Positions 7,958 through 19,242 of a DNA stretch of 64,000 nucleotides are shown piece by piece; position 1 is the first letter of the stretch, and every line of letters starts with the position of its first letter. The stretch comes from Seiridium cupressi (lineage: Eukaryota; Ascomycota; Sordariomycetes; Amphisphaeriales; Sporocadaceae): NCBI GenBank assembly GCA_036674765.1, contig JARVKI010000041.1, forward strand, positions 295,773 to 359,772, in the 5' to 3' direction. The notes below the pieces were generated by a model, which saw only the letters and a program-made list of their open reading frames with translations, did no database searches and was not told where the DNA came from. The translations under genes were made by a program, and so were the position numbers.

Positions 7958-10863
7958 GGTGAATATAGGCCCACGTTGACCGGGACTACCGTTGGTTAGC
8001 GACCTGTGATATAACAGAGCTATAGGATTGTAAGGACCCTTAATAGTTGATGCCGGAGGAGTCGGCATGGCTTATACACATTAGGGATGACGCGATTGGC
8101 GCGGATAATGGCGTATGCTCCGGATTACAAATCCGTGGTGGGGCCTGCATTCAGCCGGAGCAACAAGATCTACTATGTAGACGCCGGGTTTCAATGGAAT
8201 TCTGAGCCTCTATAATTGCATCAACGCTAAAGTCGGAAGAGCTTGCTATGAAGTCAAGGGCGTTCAACGGCGAGGAGTATTATCCAGAAGAACGCTACAA
8301 CTCGGTATCGCGTAGGATGAATGAGATTGTACTTAGTGAGTATATACCCCAACTGTAAAACGACCAGGTACCGAGTTTATCACAGGATTAAGAATACATG
8401 GCAAACTTTGATCTTGTCCATCTGCAGGTGCCTGTCGTGGATACTATAATAATGTACGTAAAATGCGAAATACTGAGTCGGCAGCTTCTTGAAAAGACCT
8501 CATAAGTGCCGAAACATCAGTGACTTCCAATGCGATTATACGTAGTCGAGAAAATTTCATTTTCTCTTCACGGCCCGATCAAAGCAAACTCGCTGTACGT
8601 CACAAAAGACAGAATTAAGTACCCTACCTGCCTGTAGATGCTATTAGAATGCTGCTTCAAAATTAACCACGCGCTCAGATGTGTTCTATGGTCACACAGC
8701 CTCACATAGACTGGCCTACTGTATGCCACATAATCTAAGACCCGTGAAGAATTCGATAATATATTTCTCGGACTGAAAGTTGCTGTCACCAGTTAGATCC
8801 AGTGTAGCAAGTCTCTGCTGTGTGAGATATACAATATTGGTTCATGATTCACGATGTAATATTCACGAAATTATGGAATGACCCGACTCTTTAATACTGG
8901 ATTTGGAGACTTCTCGATATTATCATACAATGATTTAAGTTTGTAAAGTTATGACTTGCCTCGTTACGGTGTCGGCAATAGCTGGTTCAAAGATGACAGA
9001 CCTTACATTCTGTCAAGATGTAAATGCTCTTCCACCATGAGATGAGTCCAACAGGACACGACCTTCCTGTCTAATCGTAGTGATAGGTTGCTGTGAATCG
9101 AGAGCCTAACCTCTTTCTAATTGAAATTTGACATTTGAGTTTGTACCTCTTCTTCTACTTGGAAGCAGCGACAAGGACACTAAAGGTATCAATACCACGA
9201 CACAGAATGTCTGTCCACTTCAGGATCTGGTGGTCGCAGCAGAGGTGAACCCCCTCGGCGGCGACGCGACAAGCCTTAGCGAAAAGAACTTCACAATCTG
9301 TATAACGCCGAGGATCTCCAGGAGGAAGGATTTCCGCCTTCTTTCTTAGGCTGAACATGCTGCGGACGCGCGAGAGTGTGCGGCTTCTGTTGTATGCATC
9401 GGCCCCAAGGACGAGATTTGTCACGGGGTGCGATCAGAAGGATGAGGGGCTATATACTCATGGATACTACACCAGTCAAAATTACACGATTGATAGAAAG
9501 AACAAATTGGATTCCCAAGTGGCTAGGAGAGAAAAGCTGTGAAAAGTTGTATAACACAGAATTTGAAGCAGAATATTTTCTAAATGACACCGGCACAGCT
9601 AGTCAGCAATTAAATAAATGGGTGATTTTATCCGTAGACCTCGTAGAGCGGCTCATGGACCGAAACATCCAGGAACTAGGCCATAGCAATACAGTATCGC
9701 TCCAGTCCTTGATTGACCATTCCGTTGATATCTGTTCGCAATCATGATGTGACCGTAGGCAATCTGCGTACGTCGTTGGCATGGGCATCTGTGAGGAAAC
9801 CTCTTACGCTATAGGTAGTCCGCCAAAGTGGGAACAAGACTCAAAGGACATGATTCGGCATGCCGAGTGCCGAGTTGGTTCTGTATGCGTGCGGGCTGTG
9901 CAAACGCACAGGTCCGCCAATAATGACGACGACGACGACGATGATGGAGCAGTTCGTACAAGCGAGGGCAGCGTCCAGTGAAGCTTCTGTGGGCCTAAGG
10001 TACGTCGCGCAGTGTACTGTTCACCGCTAGTGGGAGTTAGCAGCACTATGTGGCCTGTGCGTTTTCTTATCAAATGCCGCCAAATTTTTTCCAGGCCGCA
10101 CGACTTGACATGTGCATTCCATACCACGAAGAAACTGAGGAACAGGATCCGAAGGCGTCGAAGGCCCAGCGGTCAGATACGTGCTCAATACCACGGTAAG
10201 AGGGACCATGGGGTCTATTTCCTTTCTCTTTCTCTTTGTCATGTCTTTTACGGTTACGCAGTAACTTGACTCCGGCTACTCGCCTTTCTACGAGTCCTCC
10301 TCTGGAGGGTCTTGGAGCCGCTTCGCGTCTTGTGTTGTGGTGACAAGTTGGCATGGCTAGAGCTGCTGGCGGTGCTTTCGCATTGCCAGCCGAAACGCTG
10401 CAAGAACAAAACATTACTGGGCCATCATAGTCCACGCTCGTCATCTTTTATTGCTACACTTGAGCGTGGCTCCCAGCGCTCCAACATTTATTTTGACCGA
10501 GAAGCACGGCGCTTCCCAGCTAGAATGCACATGTACATACGCTACATTGGCTAGCAGGTCTACGGTACACCACATTAGTGAAGCTTGATGCTCAGTCAGC
10601 CTTTGGGAAGCTTGCTGTCCCGCCGGTGCCCGCCAAACCCATCAAACCCCCCACAATGCTCATCCGTCGAATCGGTCCATTTGCTCCTCAGTGCCCGTAC
10701 TTGTTTGGCAACAACGACGTCACACATGCAAGTCCAGCAAGCTAGCTTGGTCCTCTGTTCTGTGCTTGTACGCTGCCAAGAAGTTTCCTAGCCATGACTG
10801 GTAGTATAGAATATAAATCTTCAATGTGTTAGACTATTTCACCTCGTACACTCGAGCAATTAC
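7958..10863. other. long non-coding stretch
   Basis: About 2.9 kb without an assignable gene. A minus-strand frame of about 90 residues between stops (around 9155-9436) has coding-like composition but no start codon and no family I recognise; it could be a relic exon. A short GAC microsatellite lies at about 9923-9945. The last part is the malic enzyme promoter. Confidence 0.5.
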
Positions 10864-12972
10864 ATGTCTTTGAATCGCACTCTGCTACGTCGCCCTGCAT
10901 TTTCTCTGCTGTCTTGTGCCCGGTTTCACAGCTCTTCCAAGATGGCATCCGAATCCAAGTCAAGGTGGTCGCATCTCCCGCTCAGCACCAGCGGTCCCGT
11001 GGACTGCGCCGTGAGCGGTACCGTGCTGCTCAATGCTCCTTATTTCAACCACGGATCCGCACACAGCATTCAAGAGAGACGCGAGTTCGACTTGACTGGA
11101 CTTCTTCCAGCGAGCGTCCAGACCTTGGACCAACAGGCCAAGCGAGCCTACCAGCAGTACTCTTCGAAGCCTGACGATCTAGCTAAGAACACCTTCTTGA
11201 CCTCCCTGAAGGAGCAGAACCTCGTTCTATACTACAGAGTGAGACATTCGTTACTACTCTGCACTCGATACGAGAGTCGTTACTAATCAGCCAGTAGCTG
11301 TTACAAGATCACATGCAGGAGATGTTCAGCGTCGTCTACACCCCAACCGAAGGAGACGCCATCGAGAACTTTTCACGCATATTCCGGAGGCCTGAGGGCT
11401 GTTTTCTCAACATTCACGACGTAGACCGAGTTGAGCATGACTTGTCGCAATGGGGTACTGCAGAGGAAATTGACTACATCGTCGTGAGTGGTAAGTCGAA
11501 TCACCATGCCAGGCTTTCTGGCGTCAAGACTAACTGTAACGGCCAGATGGCGAAGAGATCCTTGGTATTGGAGACCAAGGAGTCGGCGGTATTCTCATCT
11601 CCAGCGCCAAGCTGACGCTGACTACACTGTGCGCCGGTATCCACCCAGACCGGACGTTACCAGTGGTTTTAGATTGTGGTACAGACAATGAGAAGCTACT
11701 GGACGATGAACTTTACCTTGGGCTTAAGGAGAAGCGCGTTCGCGGTGAGAAGTATGACAAATTTGTCGACGCCTTCGTCACTGCTGCTCGCAAGCTATAC
11801 CCGAAAGCGTACATTCACTTTGAGGACTTCGGCCTCACAAATGGTAAGCTACGACGCCCAGCTTGTTTTTTGGCCGGATCTAATATAGCCCAGCTCGACG
11901 GATCCTCGAGAATTACAGACCCGACATCCCCTGCTTTAACGATGACGTCCAAGGTACTGGGTGCGTAACGCTGGCAGCTATCATGGCTGGTCTTCATGTC
12001 AGTAAGCAAAAGTTGGACGACCTCAAGCTTGTCGTCTTCGGCGCTGGGACCGCTGGTGTTGGAATCGCAGACCAAGTGAGAGACGCCATAGTCACATACA
12101 AGAACTGCAGCAAGGAAGATGCTGCCAAGCAAATTTGGTATGTCCTTCAGTTTCAATGTTACTTAAAAGAAGAATGAAGCTAAGTGCATCATAGGTTGGT
12201 TGATAAGCCTGGCTTGCTTACTACCAAGACCGACAACCTTTCGCATGCTCAGCAAGCCTATGCAAAGGAAGATCCTGGATTCGCCGGCAAGGGAAGCGAT
12301 CTTCATGAAGCTATAAAGCACGTCAAGCCGAACGTGTTGATTGGCACTTCCACGAAGCCAAAGGCTTTCACCGAGGAGATCGTCAAAGAGATGGCCAAGC
12401 ACACTGAACGACCCATCATTCTCCCCTTGTCCAACCCTACAAGGCTTCACGAGGCTGTCCCGGAGGATATATTGAAGTGGACTAATGGCAAGGCTCTCGT
12501 TGCCACCGGTTCACCCTTCAAGCCAGTCAAAGGGCCATGGGGCGAGAATGGCAAAGATATTGAGATCGAGGCCGCTGAATGCAACAATTCCGTAGTCTTC
12601 CCCGGTATTGGTTTAGGCTCCGTCCTCTGCCGTGCTTCCAAGGTTACGGATAAGATGTTGGTCGCCGCGGTCACGGGAGTCTCGGACATGAGCCCAGCGC
12701 TCAAGGATCCCACCGCGCCACTTGTACCTGGTGTCGACATCGTCAGAGCAGTGAGCGTCAGGATAGCCCGCAAGGTCATTCAGGCTGCCGTAAAGGAAGG
12801 CGTTGCTACTGAGAAGGACATTCCAACTGACGAGAAAGAGTTGGACGAGTGGATCAAGGAGCAAATGTGGGATCCTATTTACCGCCCTTTGAAGCGTGTT
12901 GCACCTCACGGCGCAAGCCGCAAGGCCAAGGCGGAGCTGAAGGTGGTCGGCAGTCTCGAGAAGGGCTCCTAA
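10864..12972 (+). CDS. MAE1: NAD-dependent malic enzyme, mitochondrial
   Basis: Five exons (10864-11238, 11298-11490, 11547-11843, 11894-12137, 12195-12972) encode 628 residues; the introns are 50-59 nt. The enzyme decarboxylates malate to pyruvate, linking the TCA cycle to pyruvate. The first ~27 residues are rich in Arg, Ser and Leu without acids (LLRRPAFSLLSCARF), a mitochondrial targeting peptide; a second Met (MASESK) follows directly. The N-terminal domain holds VVYTPTEGDAIENFS and RRPEGCFLNIHD. The NAD domain holds HFEDFGLTNA, FNDDVQGTGCVTLAAI and the Rossmann loop VVFGAGTAGVGIADQ; the C-terminal part has IILPLSNPTRLHEA and NNSVVFPGIGLG. Several introns fall beside conserved motifs and the spliced product restores each motif exactly. 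Symbol follows the yeast orthologue. Confidence 0.93.
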
Positions 12973-13866
12973 GGGTATCATGACTAAGTTCACAAGACAT
13001 CTTATCAGTTTAGTTTACACCGAGACCACGTAGTTAGACTTGATTAGGTTGGTGGTATTTGCAGCTCATATATATCTAAGATCAGTGACCTTTATACTAA
13101 TTTGTGTCCATCACGCTATTCGGTGCAGAGACTCGTGTACGTTAGCACACCGCAGCGGAATCTCCAGCAAGTGTTATTTGTCTTAGCATCCCAACCAAAC
13201 AGTATAAATAAAATCCTTGGCTCAATCACGATCTTGCACTTAGCGGTTACTGTTTCAACCACTTTAACATTCATTTTGATATCGTTTACCAAAGATGCAC
13301 TTGCGTCTCCAAGGGAGTTCCTGAACTCAAGCTAAAATGTCTCACTTTCGTAGTAGTCCGTTCTGATTAATGGTTACTTGCGTGAACAGAGTTATGCTTT
13401 TCATCTATTTGGTGGTCATTCATCTTAGAACTCGACTAACACCATTCATTGCACAATCCACCCAAGATAATGTACGTGAGTCACAAACAGAAAGCACATG
13501 CGAGATGATAATCACGAGCATCGTGACTTGCTTCATCGCACCTGCTCTCGGAGATAGATAGACCATCTATTATAAGGTGGGAAGCCCCACCCATGGGCCA
13601 AGGTCCGTCCTGCCTTCTTCTTTACTCCCTCGTCATCAAAGGCAACACAGTCATCTACCATTTCCGCTTTTCAACCAGCTACTAGTGAATTGCACTCAAT
13701 CCGTTTGTGCACAACTTACCTTGGACTGAAACAATTACTGCGAGATCAGTGACGCATATTCATATCTTGCATTCTTGCTTTCCTGGCCTGCGAATTGGGA
13801 GTTCTAATTTTTCCCCATATCAACAGCCATCATCGTTGCATCACCTTTACCGCTTCGCTGGAGAAA
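12973..13866. other. non-coding stretch
   Basis: Malic enzyme 3' flank and the upstream region of the next gene; a TATA-like TATTATAAGG lies at about 13568. No gene seen. Confidence 0.55.
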
Positions 13867-14559
13867 ATGGCGGTTCTGAGTGGAAACCCATACGCGATTT
13901 TACGCGATCTGGAGTCCGACACGCAGTCCAACAGAGAACCCGAATCTATCAGCTCAAGTCCCAGCAGTTCGCCGACGACCTCGACTGCAACTATACCTTC
14001 TCCCCGAGAGCCTGTGCATTTGTTCCACAATGGCTGCGAAGAGGTCCTTGATGATCTACTTCAGGGAATCGAGCATGAACTATCCAGAGAGGCAGGCGGC
14101 ATTCTCAGCGGAACGGACATCTGCCTGAAGTCTATGAGGGTGACTACGAAGGCTGACATCCCCGAGAGAAAGCTTCACTCAAGTGAGCGCAATCAAACAA
14201 GCCCGGCGTCTATTGGAATTGGGCCTACTCACAGAACTGACATTGAGACACCCGATCCTCCCAAAGCAGAGCTTGTACGGGCTGCCCTGGAAGAGCTTAT
14301 CCACATTGAGAAGGATTCCATGGCGGACTACAGTTCGCTCTTGGCAGACAACCTAGGAGACGTCCACTTGGCCAGCGTGAGTCCTAGCGACTCTGTCTCT
14401 TCTGATTCGGAAGAGGATTGTGAGTTCGGCCCATCCCCAGAAAAACCAACGTGTTCAATCCAGACACTCTGCGACCTCCGCAACAGCATTATACAAGATA
14501 TCTACACCAATCTGACGGCACTCATCACAAACGAGCTTCCGTCCACGGATCACATGTAA
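13867..14559 (+). CDS. hypothetical protein, Ser/Glu-rich, 230 residues
   Basis: Single open frame of 230 residues from MAVLSGNPYAIL; an upstream in-frame ATG at 13795 would add 24 residues, but the stretch between has no protein-like character. The N-terminal third is Ser/Pro/Thr-rich and probably disordered (SISSSPSSSPTTSTAT). A predicted helical segment follows (LFHNGCEEVLDDLLQGIEHEL), then ELVRAALEELIHIEKDSM, an acidic serine patch (SVSSDSEEDCEFG) and a C-terminal helix (LCDLRNSIIQDIYTNLTALI). No signal peptide or membrane helix. I do not recognise the family. Its length, balanced composition and pyrimidine-rich upstream region favour a real gene. Confidence 0.55.
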   Translation: MAVLSGNPYAILRDLESDTQSNREPESISSSPSSSPTTSTATIPSPREPVHLFHNGCEEVLDDLLQGIEHELSREAGGILSGTDICLKSMRVTTKADIPERKLHSSERNQTSPASIGIGPTHRTDIETPDPPKAELVRAALEELIHIEKDSMADYSSLLADNLGDVHLASVSPSDSVSSDSEEDCEFGPSPEKPTCSIQTLCDLRNSIIQDIYTNLTALITNELPSTDHM

Positions 14560-15243
14560 GGGGAAACATCTGGATGTGGAATAGTCGAGTCTGAGCCTCA
14601 AGGTTCGAAGAAACATGCTTTCTTATTAACAACAATCCCGACAACAAGGAAGAAACCGAAGAGCCAAAGTGTTTGGATGGAGCTTTGAGTTATACTAGTG
14701 GACACAGCCGCGGTTACATTTGGTTCCGAAGGAAGATGGCGAATCAAAACCATCGAAGCTGAGACAGCTTCCAGGCCGTCAAAGCTCGGTATAGCTATCT
14801 AATTCGATAGCCAATATGGAAATGAGCATTGGACAGCCTCAGGAATGGCCTAAAATGAAAGAAGAAGAAAGGCGAAAACAAGGATAGCGGGTCAAATGAG
14901 CAAGGATTCTTGTTTGAAACTGAATGCGGTTGGGTGCTTTTGGGCCAGGCTATCGGAAGATGCTAAATAGCGTAACACGTTAAGGTTTTTACAAAGTAAA
15001 TAAGTGAGGAAGCCGTAAAAAGATGTTCTTTTAATAACTGGAAGTTTTATTAATAAAATGTTCCAAGACGTCGTCCTACTATCTTTAAAACACCAGACGG
15101 TGTAGACAACAGCACTCCACTGTCCGCTGTACGGATTCAACTCCTTCGGACTTCGTGTCATGGGCGATGCGCATCAAGGGACGGTAAAGACATTAGAACC
15201 TAGAACCTGTTGGACCAGTTGGGTAGTTGGATAGCGCTGAGTT
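14560..15243. other. non-coding stretch
   Basis: No gene seen; short frames only. Confidence 0.55.
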
Positions 15244-16000
15244 CTAGACCTTATCCATTGCCTCGTCCGCAAGATTCTCGTTCTTCTCATCAGTGAAAGC
15301 GATGCCATTCATTTTGTATTGTACGAGTGCTTCGTCTCTGATATCCTAAATTAACTCATCTCGGGCTTCAGCCAAGACCTCATCCTGTTTCTCCTGCTTT
15401 CTCTCTTCAGCCATAATGCGCATGCGTTTTACGGCCTTCCTTATCCAGATTTGCACCAAATCGTCTCTACTATGCTAACGAACAGGGTTGATATCTTACC
15501 AATTATCTAGAGTAAAAGGCCTAGGGTTCGCAAAAGAGAATGTTGTGGTAGGTGGTGGTTGCGATCAGATTCGCAGACTATACCAGTATCATTAAATGTT
15601 CGCTCACGGGGAAACTCAACTCCTAGACGTGTGCGACCAGGCGGAGTGAAAATGTTCTCTGAAACAGAACTAACAGGTGTTGGTGTATTAGCCGCGGCGG
15701 GAGTCTACGTAGCAGAAGGCTTTGCATTATTAGCTCGCTAAGCTACAATTTTATGTGAAGTCTGAGCAGTACCTAGTAGCAACCCCTGTAGTTATTGTAA
15801 CAATTTGAACAGCGATTGGGCCAGGCCTTCTTGGTGATAGTCGCAGGCCGGCATCATTGAGGGTACGCGCAAAGGCATCTGGATCCTTTGCTTTATCGCC
15901 CAGGCCTCACTCACACAATCGTCGGCAAACGAGCTACCAAATTCCCCGGATGTTGAGGCTGCTGACAACCTGTTCCATCATCCGAGTGTGACTCAGCCAT
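15244..16000 (-). pseudogene. decayed coding relic of unknown family
   Basis: On the minus strand, coding-like segments can be read with frame changes and stops: MAESHSDDGTGCQQPQHP from 16000, then a segment around KDPDAFARTLNDAGLRLSP, then SENIFTPPGRTRLGVEFP and FNDTGIVCESD, and finally a charged helix around IRKAVKRMRIMAEERKQEK and DEVLAEARDELI, a TAG at 15346-15348, DIRDEALVQYKMNGIAFTD and a TAG at 15244-15246. The pieces are collinear but lie in different frames. It could be an eroded transposon or retroelement gene or a lost host gene. No terminal repeats were found around it. Limits are approximate. Confidence 0.35.
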
Positions 16001-17122
16001 TTTTGGTACTTAGGTGAAGCAAGTCGGTGGTACTCGGAAGGTGTTTATGACGAAAATTTGGTGGTGAAATGTGCTTTCCTTCCCCGAGTACGGTGGTAGC
16101 AACCGATCAGGTCTAAGGAGCGCCGCAAAAGTGAATGAATGAAACCGAGGGAAAATAAAGCTATCTAGTAGCAAGAAAACTAGAGCTTCTGCATAATGCG
16201 TCCGTGAGATAAAGTGAAGAAGAAGCTTGGGCAGAGACAATCATGAACAAGTTATGTGGCATAAAAAATGGCACTCACCTTGGTCGGTCACAGGATTGAC
16301 AAACGATAATCGAAAAAAGCAATGTCCGATGTTTTGGTATGAGGCGCAGTTTCTGCCTCTGTTAGATACTTTTTTGTGTGATGATTTTGGGAGAAGAGTT
16401 GACAGGTCTTGTTGATGTTTGCGGAAGAGAGTTAAGGAACGTAGGTGAAATATGAAATTGAACAGACTTGTGAGATTTGGTTCGTTGATTTGTCCCCGAG
16501 TCTCGAAGATCAAGTGAGTTGCAAATTGTGATTTGTTGCGCGTATTATTGGTATTGATAGGGTGCAAAATTGGATTTTTATAGGCATCAGGAGGTCCAAG
16601 CTGAAGATTATAGTTCACATCAAATCAATCAAAACGTCACCAAAATTGTAATAGTAGAATCGAGGCAGAGTCGTAAAATCATTGAGTTTGAAAGTAAAAT
16701 ATTTATGTTATGTCAGATACGCATGTGATTTTTAAAAAATATATTATTTTATTATGGTTAAGTTATGCATTTGCAAAAAAAATCGTAGCTAGTAAAATGT
16801 ATGTACACCTTGGACCTTTGACACCTTATTGCAAGGGTGATGCAGGGATGGAGACTCAGCCAATGAAAGAGAGCGCCGAATGCGCTAAGTGGGCCGCATT
16901 TATCGCCCTGTCTTTTGAGCTCCCGCCGAGGATGAGCTTGTGCATCTCTTTCTCCCACCAGCTACATCACCGTGTGCTTGCGCCGTATGGTTCGAACGTA
17001 ACAATCCTCCTCCCGCACATTAATAAGGCGCGCTTCTCTGAGATATTCACTTCAACTCACCTTCTCCCTTCTTATACCGACGACTACTGTCCAAACCCTG
17101 CGCCTATTAGTTCCCAAGAGCC
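16001..17122. other. non-coding stretch, AT-rich, upstream of the histone deacetylase
   Basis: Contains an AT-rich block at about 16640-16800 and the pyrimidine-rich upstream region of the histone deacetylase gene. The 16241-16618 minus-strand frame looks random. Confidence 0.5.
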
Positions 17123-19242
17123 ATGGCGCATGCCGTCCCGGTTGACATTGCCAATGGCAACGGCATTGCGCTTGGCGCACCTTCTGCCAAAAAGGTTGCC
17201 TACTTCTACGATTCCGACATCGGAAACTTTGCCTATGTTGCTGGCCATCCTATGAAGCCTCACAGAATACGTCTGGCTCACAGCTTGATCATGAACTACG
17301 GCGTCTACAAGAAGATGGAAATCTACCGAGCGAAGCCGGCCACAAGGCTCGAGATGACCCAGTTCCACACCGATGAATACATCGACTTCCTGCAGAAAGT
17401 CAGTCCCGAGAACATGGAAAGCTATCAGCGTGAACAGACCAAGTTCAACGTCGGAGATGATTGCCCCGTGTTCGACGGCCTTTTTGAATTTTGTGGTATC
17501 AGCGCTGGTGGAAGTATGGAGGGCGCAGCTCGATTGAACCGGCAAAAATGCGACATTGCCGTGAATTGGGCAGGAGGACTTCACCACGCCAAAAAGAGCG
17601 AGGCTAGTGGCTTTTGCTACGTGAATGGTGAGCCCCGTTGTGACCGCTTGGGCACATCGCATGTCTGCTAACTCTTTGCGCTAGATATCGTTCTAGGCAT
17701 ACTCGAACTCCTGCGATTCAACAAGCGTGTGCTGTACATTGACATCGACGTCCACCACGGAGATGGCGTAGAAGAAGCCTTTTATACCACAGACCGAGTC
17801 ATGACGGTGTCCTTTCATAAATACGGCGAATACTTCCCCGGCACCGGCGAGCTTAGAGATATCGGTATCGGCCAAGGCAAATATTACGCCGTCAACTTTC
17901 CCCTCCGAGATGGCATAGACGACTCATCGTACAAGTCCGTCTTCGAGCCTGTCATTGCGAGTGTGATGGAATTCTATCAGCCTGATGCTGTTGTATTACA
18001 ATGTGGTGGTGACAGCTTGTCGGGGGATCGCCTCGGCTGTTTCAACCTGAGCATGGAAGGGCATGCCAACTGCGTCAAGTTTGTCAAGAGTTTCAACCTT
18101 CCCACGCTAGTTCTTGGTGGCGGTGGTTACACCATGCGCAACGTCGCTCGTACCTGGGCTTTCGAGACAGGATTGTTGGTTGATGCCAACATGCCGAAGA
18201 CTCTGCCTTTCAACGAATACTACGAGGTGAGTGGAGATGGCCTCGCGCCTAGTGTACGCCGCGCCTGAATACTGACTTCATGTAGTACTATGGACCGGAT
18301 TACGAGCTTGCCGTTCGTGCTTCGAACATGGAGAATGCAAATAGCCCGGAGTATTTGGAAAAGATCAAGAACCAATTGGTAGAAAACCTCAGGAGAACGG
18401 CGCATGTACCTTCCGTTCAGATGCAGGATATTCCGCCAGACTTCCCTCATACACTCACCGAGGAAGAAGAGGCTGAACTGGATGACTTGGATGATGACGA
18501 GAACAAGAACGTGCGCATGACCCAACGGCAATGGGAGAAGCAGAGGGAGCCTGATAACGAGTATGAGGAAAGCGACAACGAAGAATTGGACAGAGCCAAC
18601 GGTGTGCAACCTCAGAACGGCGATGCCGGCCGAAAGCGTCCATTCCTAGACTATCAGAAGTCCGATCTGGATGACGAAAGCGGCGCCCCTACCCCGACAA
18701 ATGGCAACAACGCCGAGACTATCATCAAATCTAAGGAGGTTGACGAGGTGATGGAAGATGCTCAACCTGAGAAGGAGCCCGAGCCTGAGGGTATTGCGGA
18801 GCAGGAGGAACAGCTGAAGAAGGCCCAAAGAGCTACGAGCAACGTGGATCGGGACGGTGATGTCGATATGAAGGGAGCCGAGGCCACCAAGGCCCCCGAA
18901 AATGCCGAGGTCAAGGAGGAGGACGCCGGCTCGCCAAAGGCCGGGTCTAGAGTTCCAAGTCCAAAACCAGCGGAGAAAGCGCCCGAGGCAGAGATGAGCA
19001 CAGCACCAGCAACGAGTAGAGGATCCCCTGCTCCTGCCTCTGGTGAGAACACAGCTCAGAGCTCAGCAGAGTTGTCATCCGAGAAGGTGTCGGAAGGGAG
19101 TGGGGACGCTATGGAAGTAGATGAGCCCAAGAACGAGGCAGAGACGGCACAGGAGGAGGACGAATCTGCTAAACCTGCAGCGAGCGCTACGACGGAGGCG
19201 TCTGGGGACCGTAAAACCGAGGGCGAAGGGCCAGCAGAGTAG
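17123..19242 (+). CDS. RPD3: class I histone deacetylase, Rpd3 type
   Basis: Three exons (17123-17627, 17685-18226, 18286-19242) with 57- and 59-nt introns give 667 residues. The enzyme removes acetyl groups from histone lysines as the catalytic subunit of Rpd3/Sin3-type corepressor complexes in the nucleus. The catalytic domain spans about 22-400: [15 protein letters not shown], the active-site [30 protein letters not shown] with zinc ligands Asp190 and His192, the third ligand in [11 protein letters not shown], and the catalytic Tyr in [14 protein letters not shown]. All catalytic residues are present. The last ~260 residues are a low-complexity acidic tail rich in Glu, Ala, Pro and Ser, a usual extension of filamentous-fungal Rpd3 orthologues and absent in yeast. 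Both splice joins restore family motifs ([24 protein letters not shown]). Confidence 0.95.

Noticed and set aside
9376..9747. Plus-strand 123-residue frame and opposing minus frames
   Set aside because: No family features, no splice partners and poor composition.
16241..16618. Minus-strand 125-residue frame
   Set aside because: Lies in AT-rich sequence, with Asn/Ser/Phe-rich random character and no motif.
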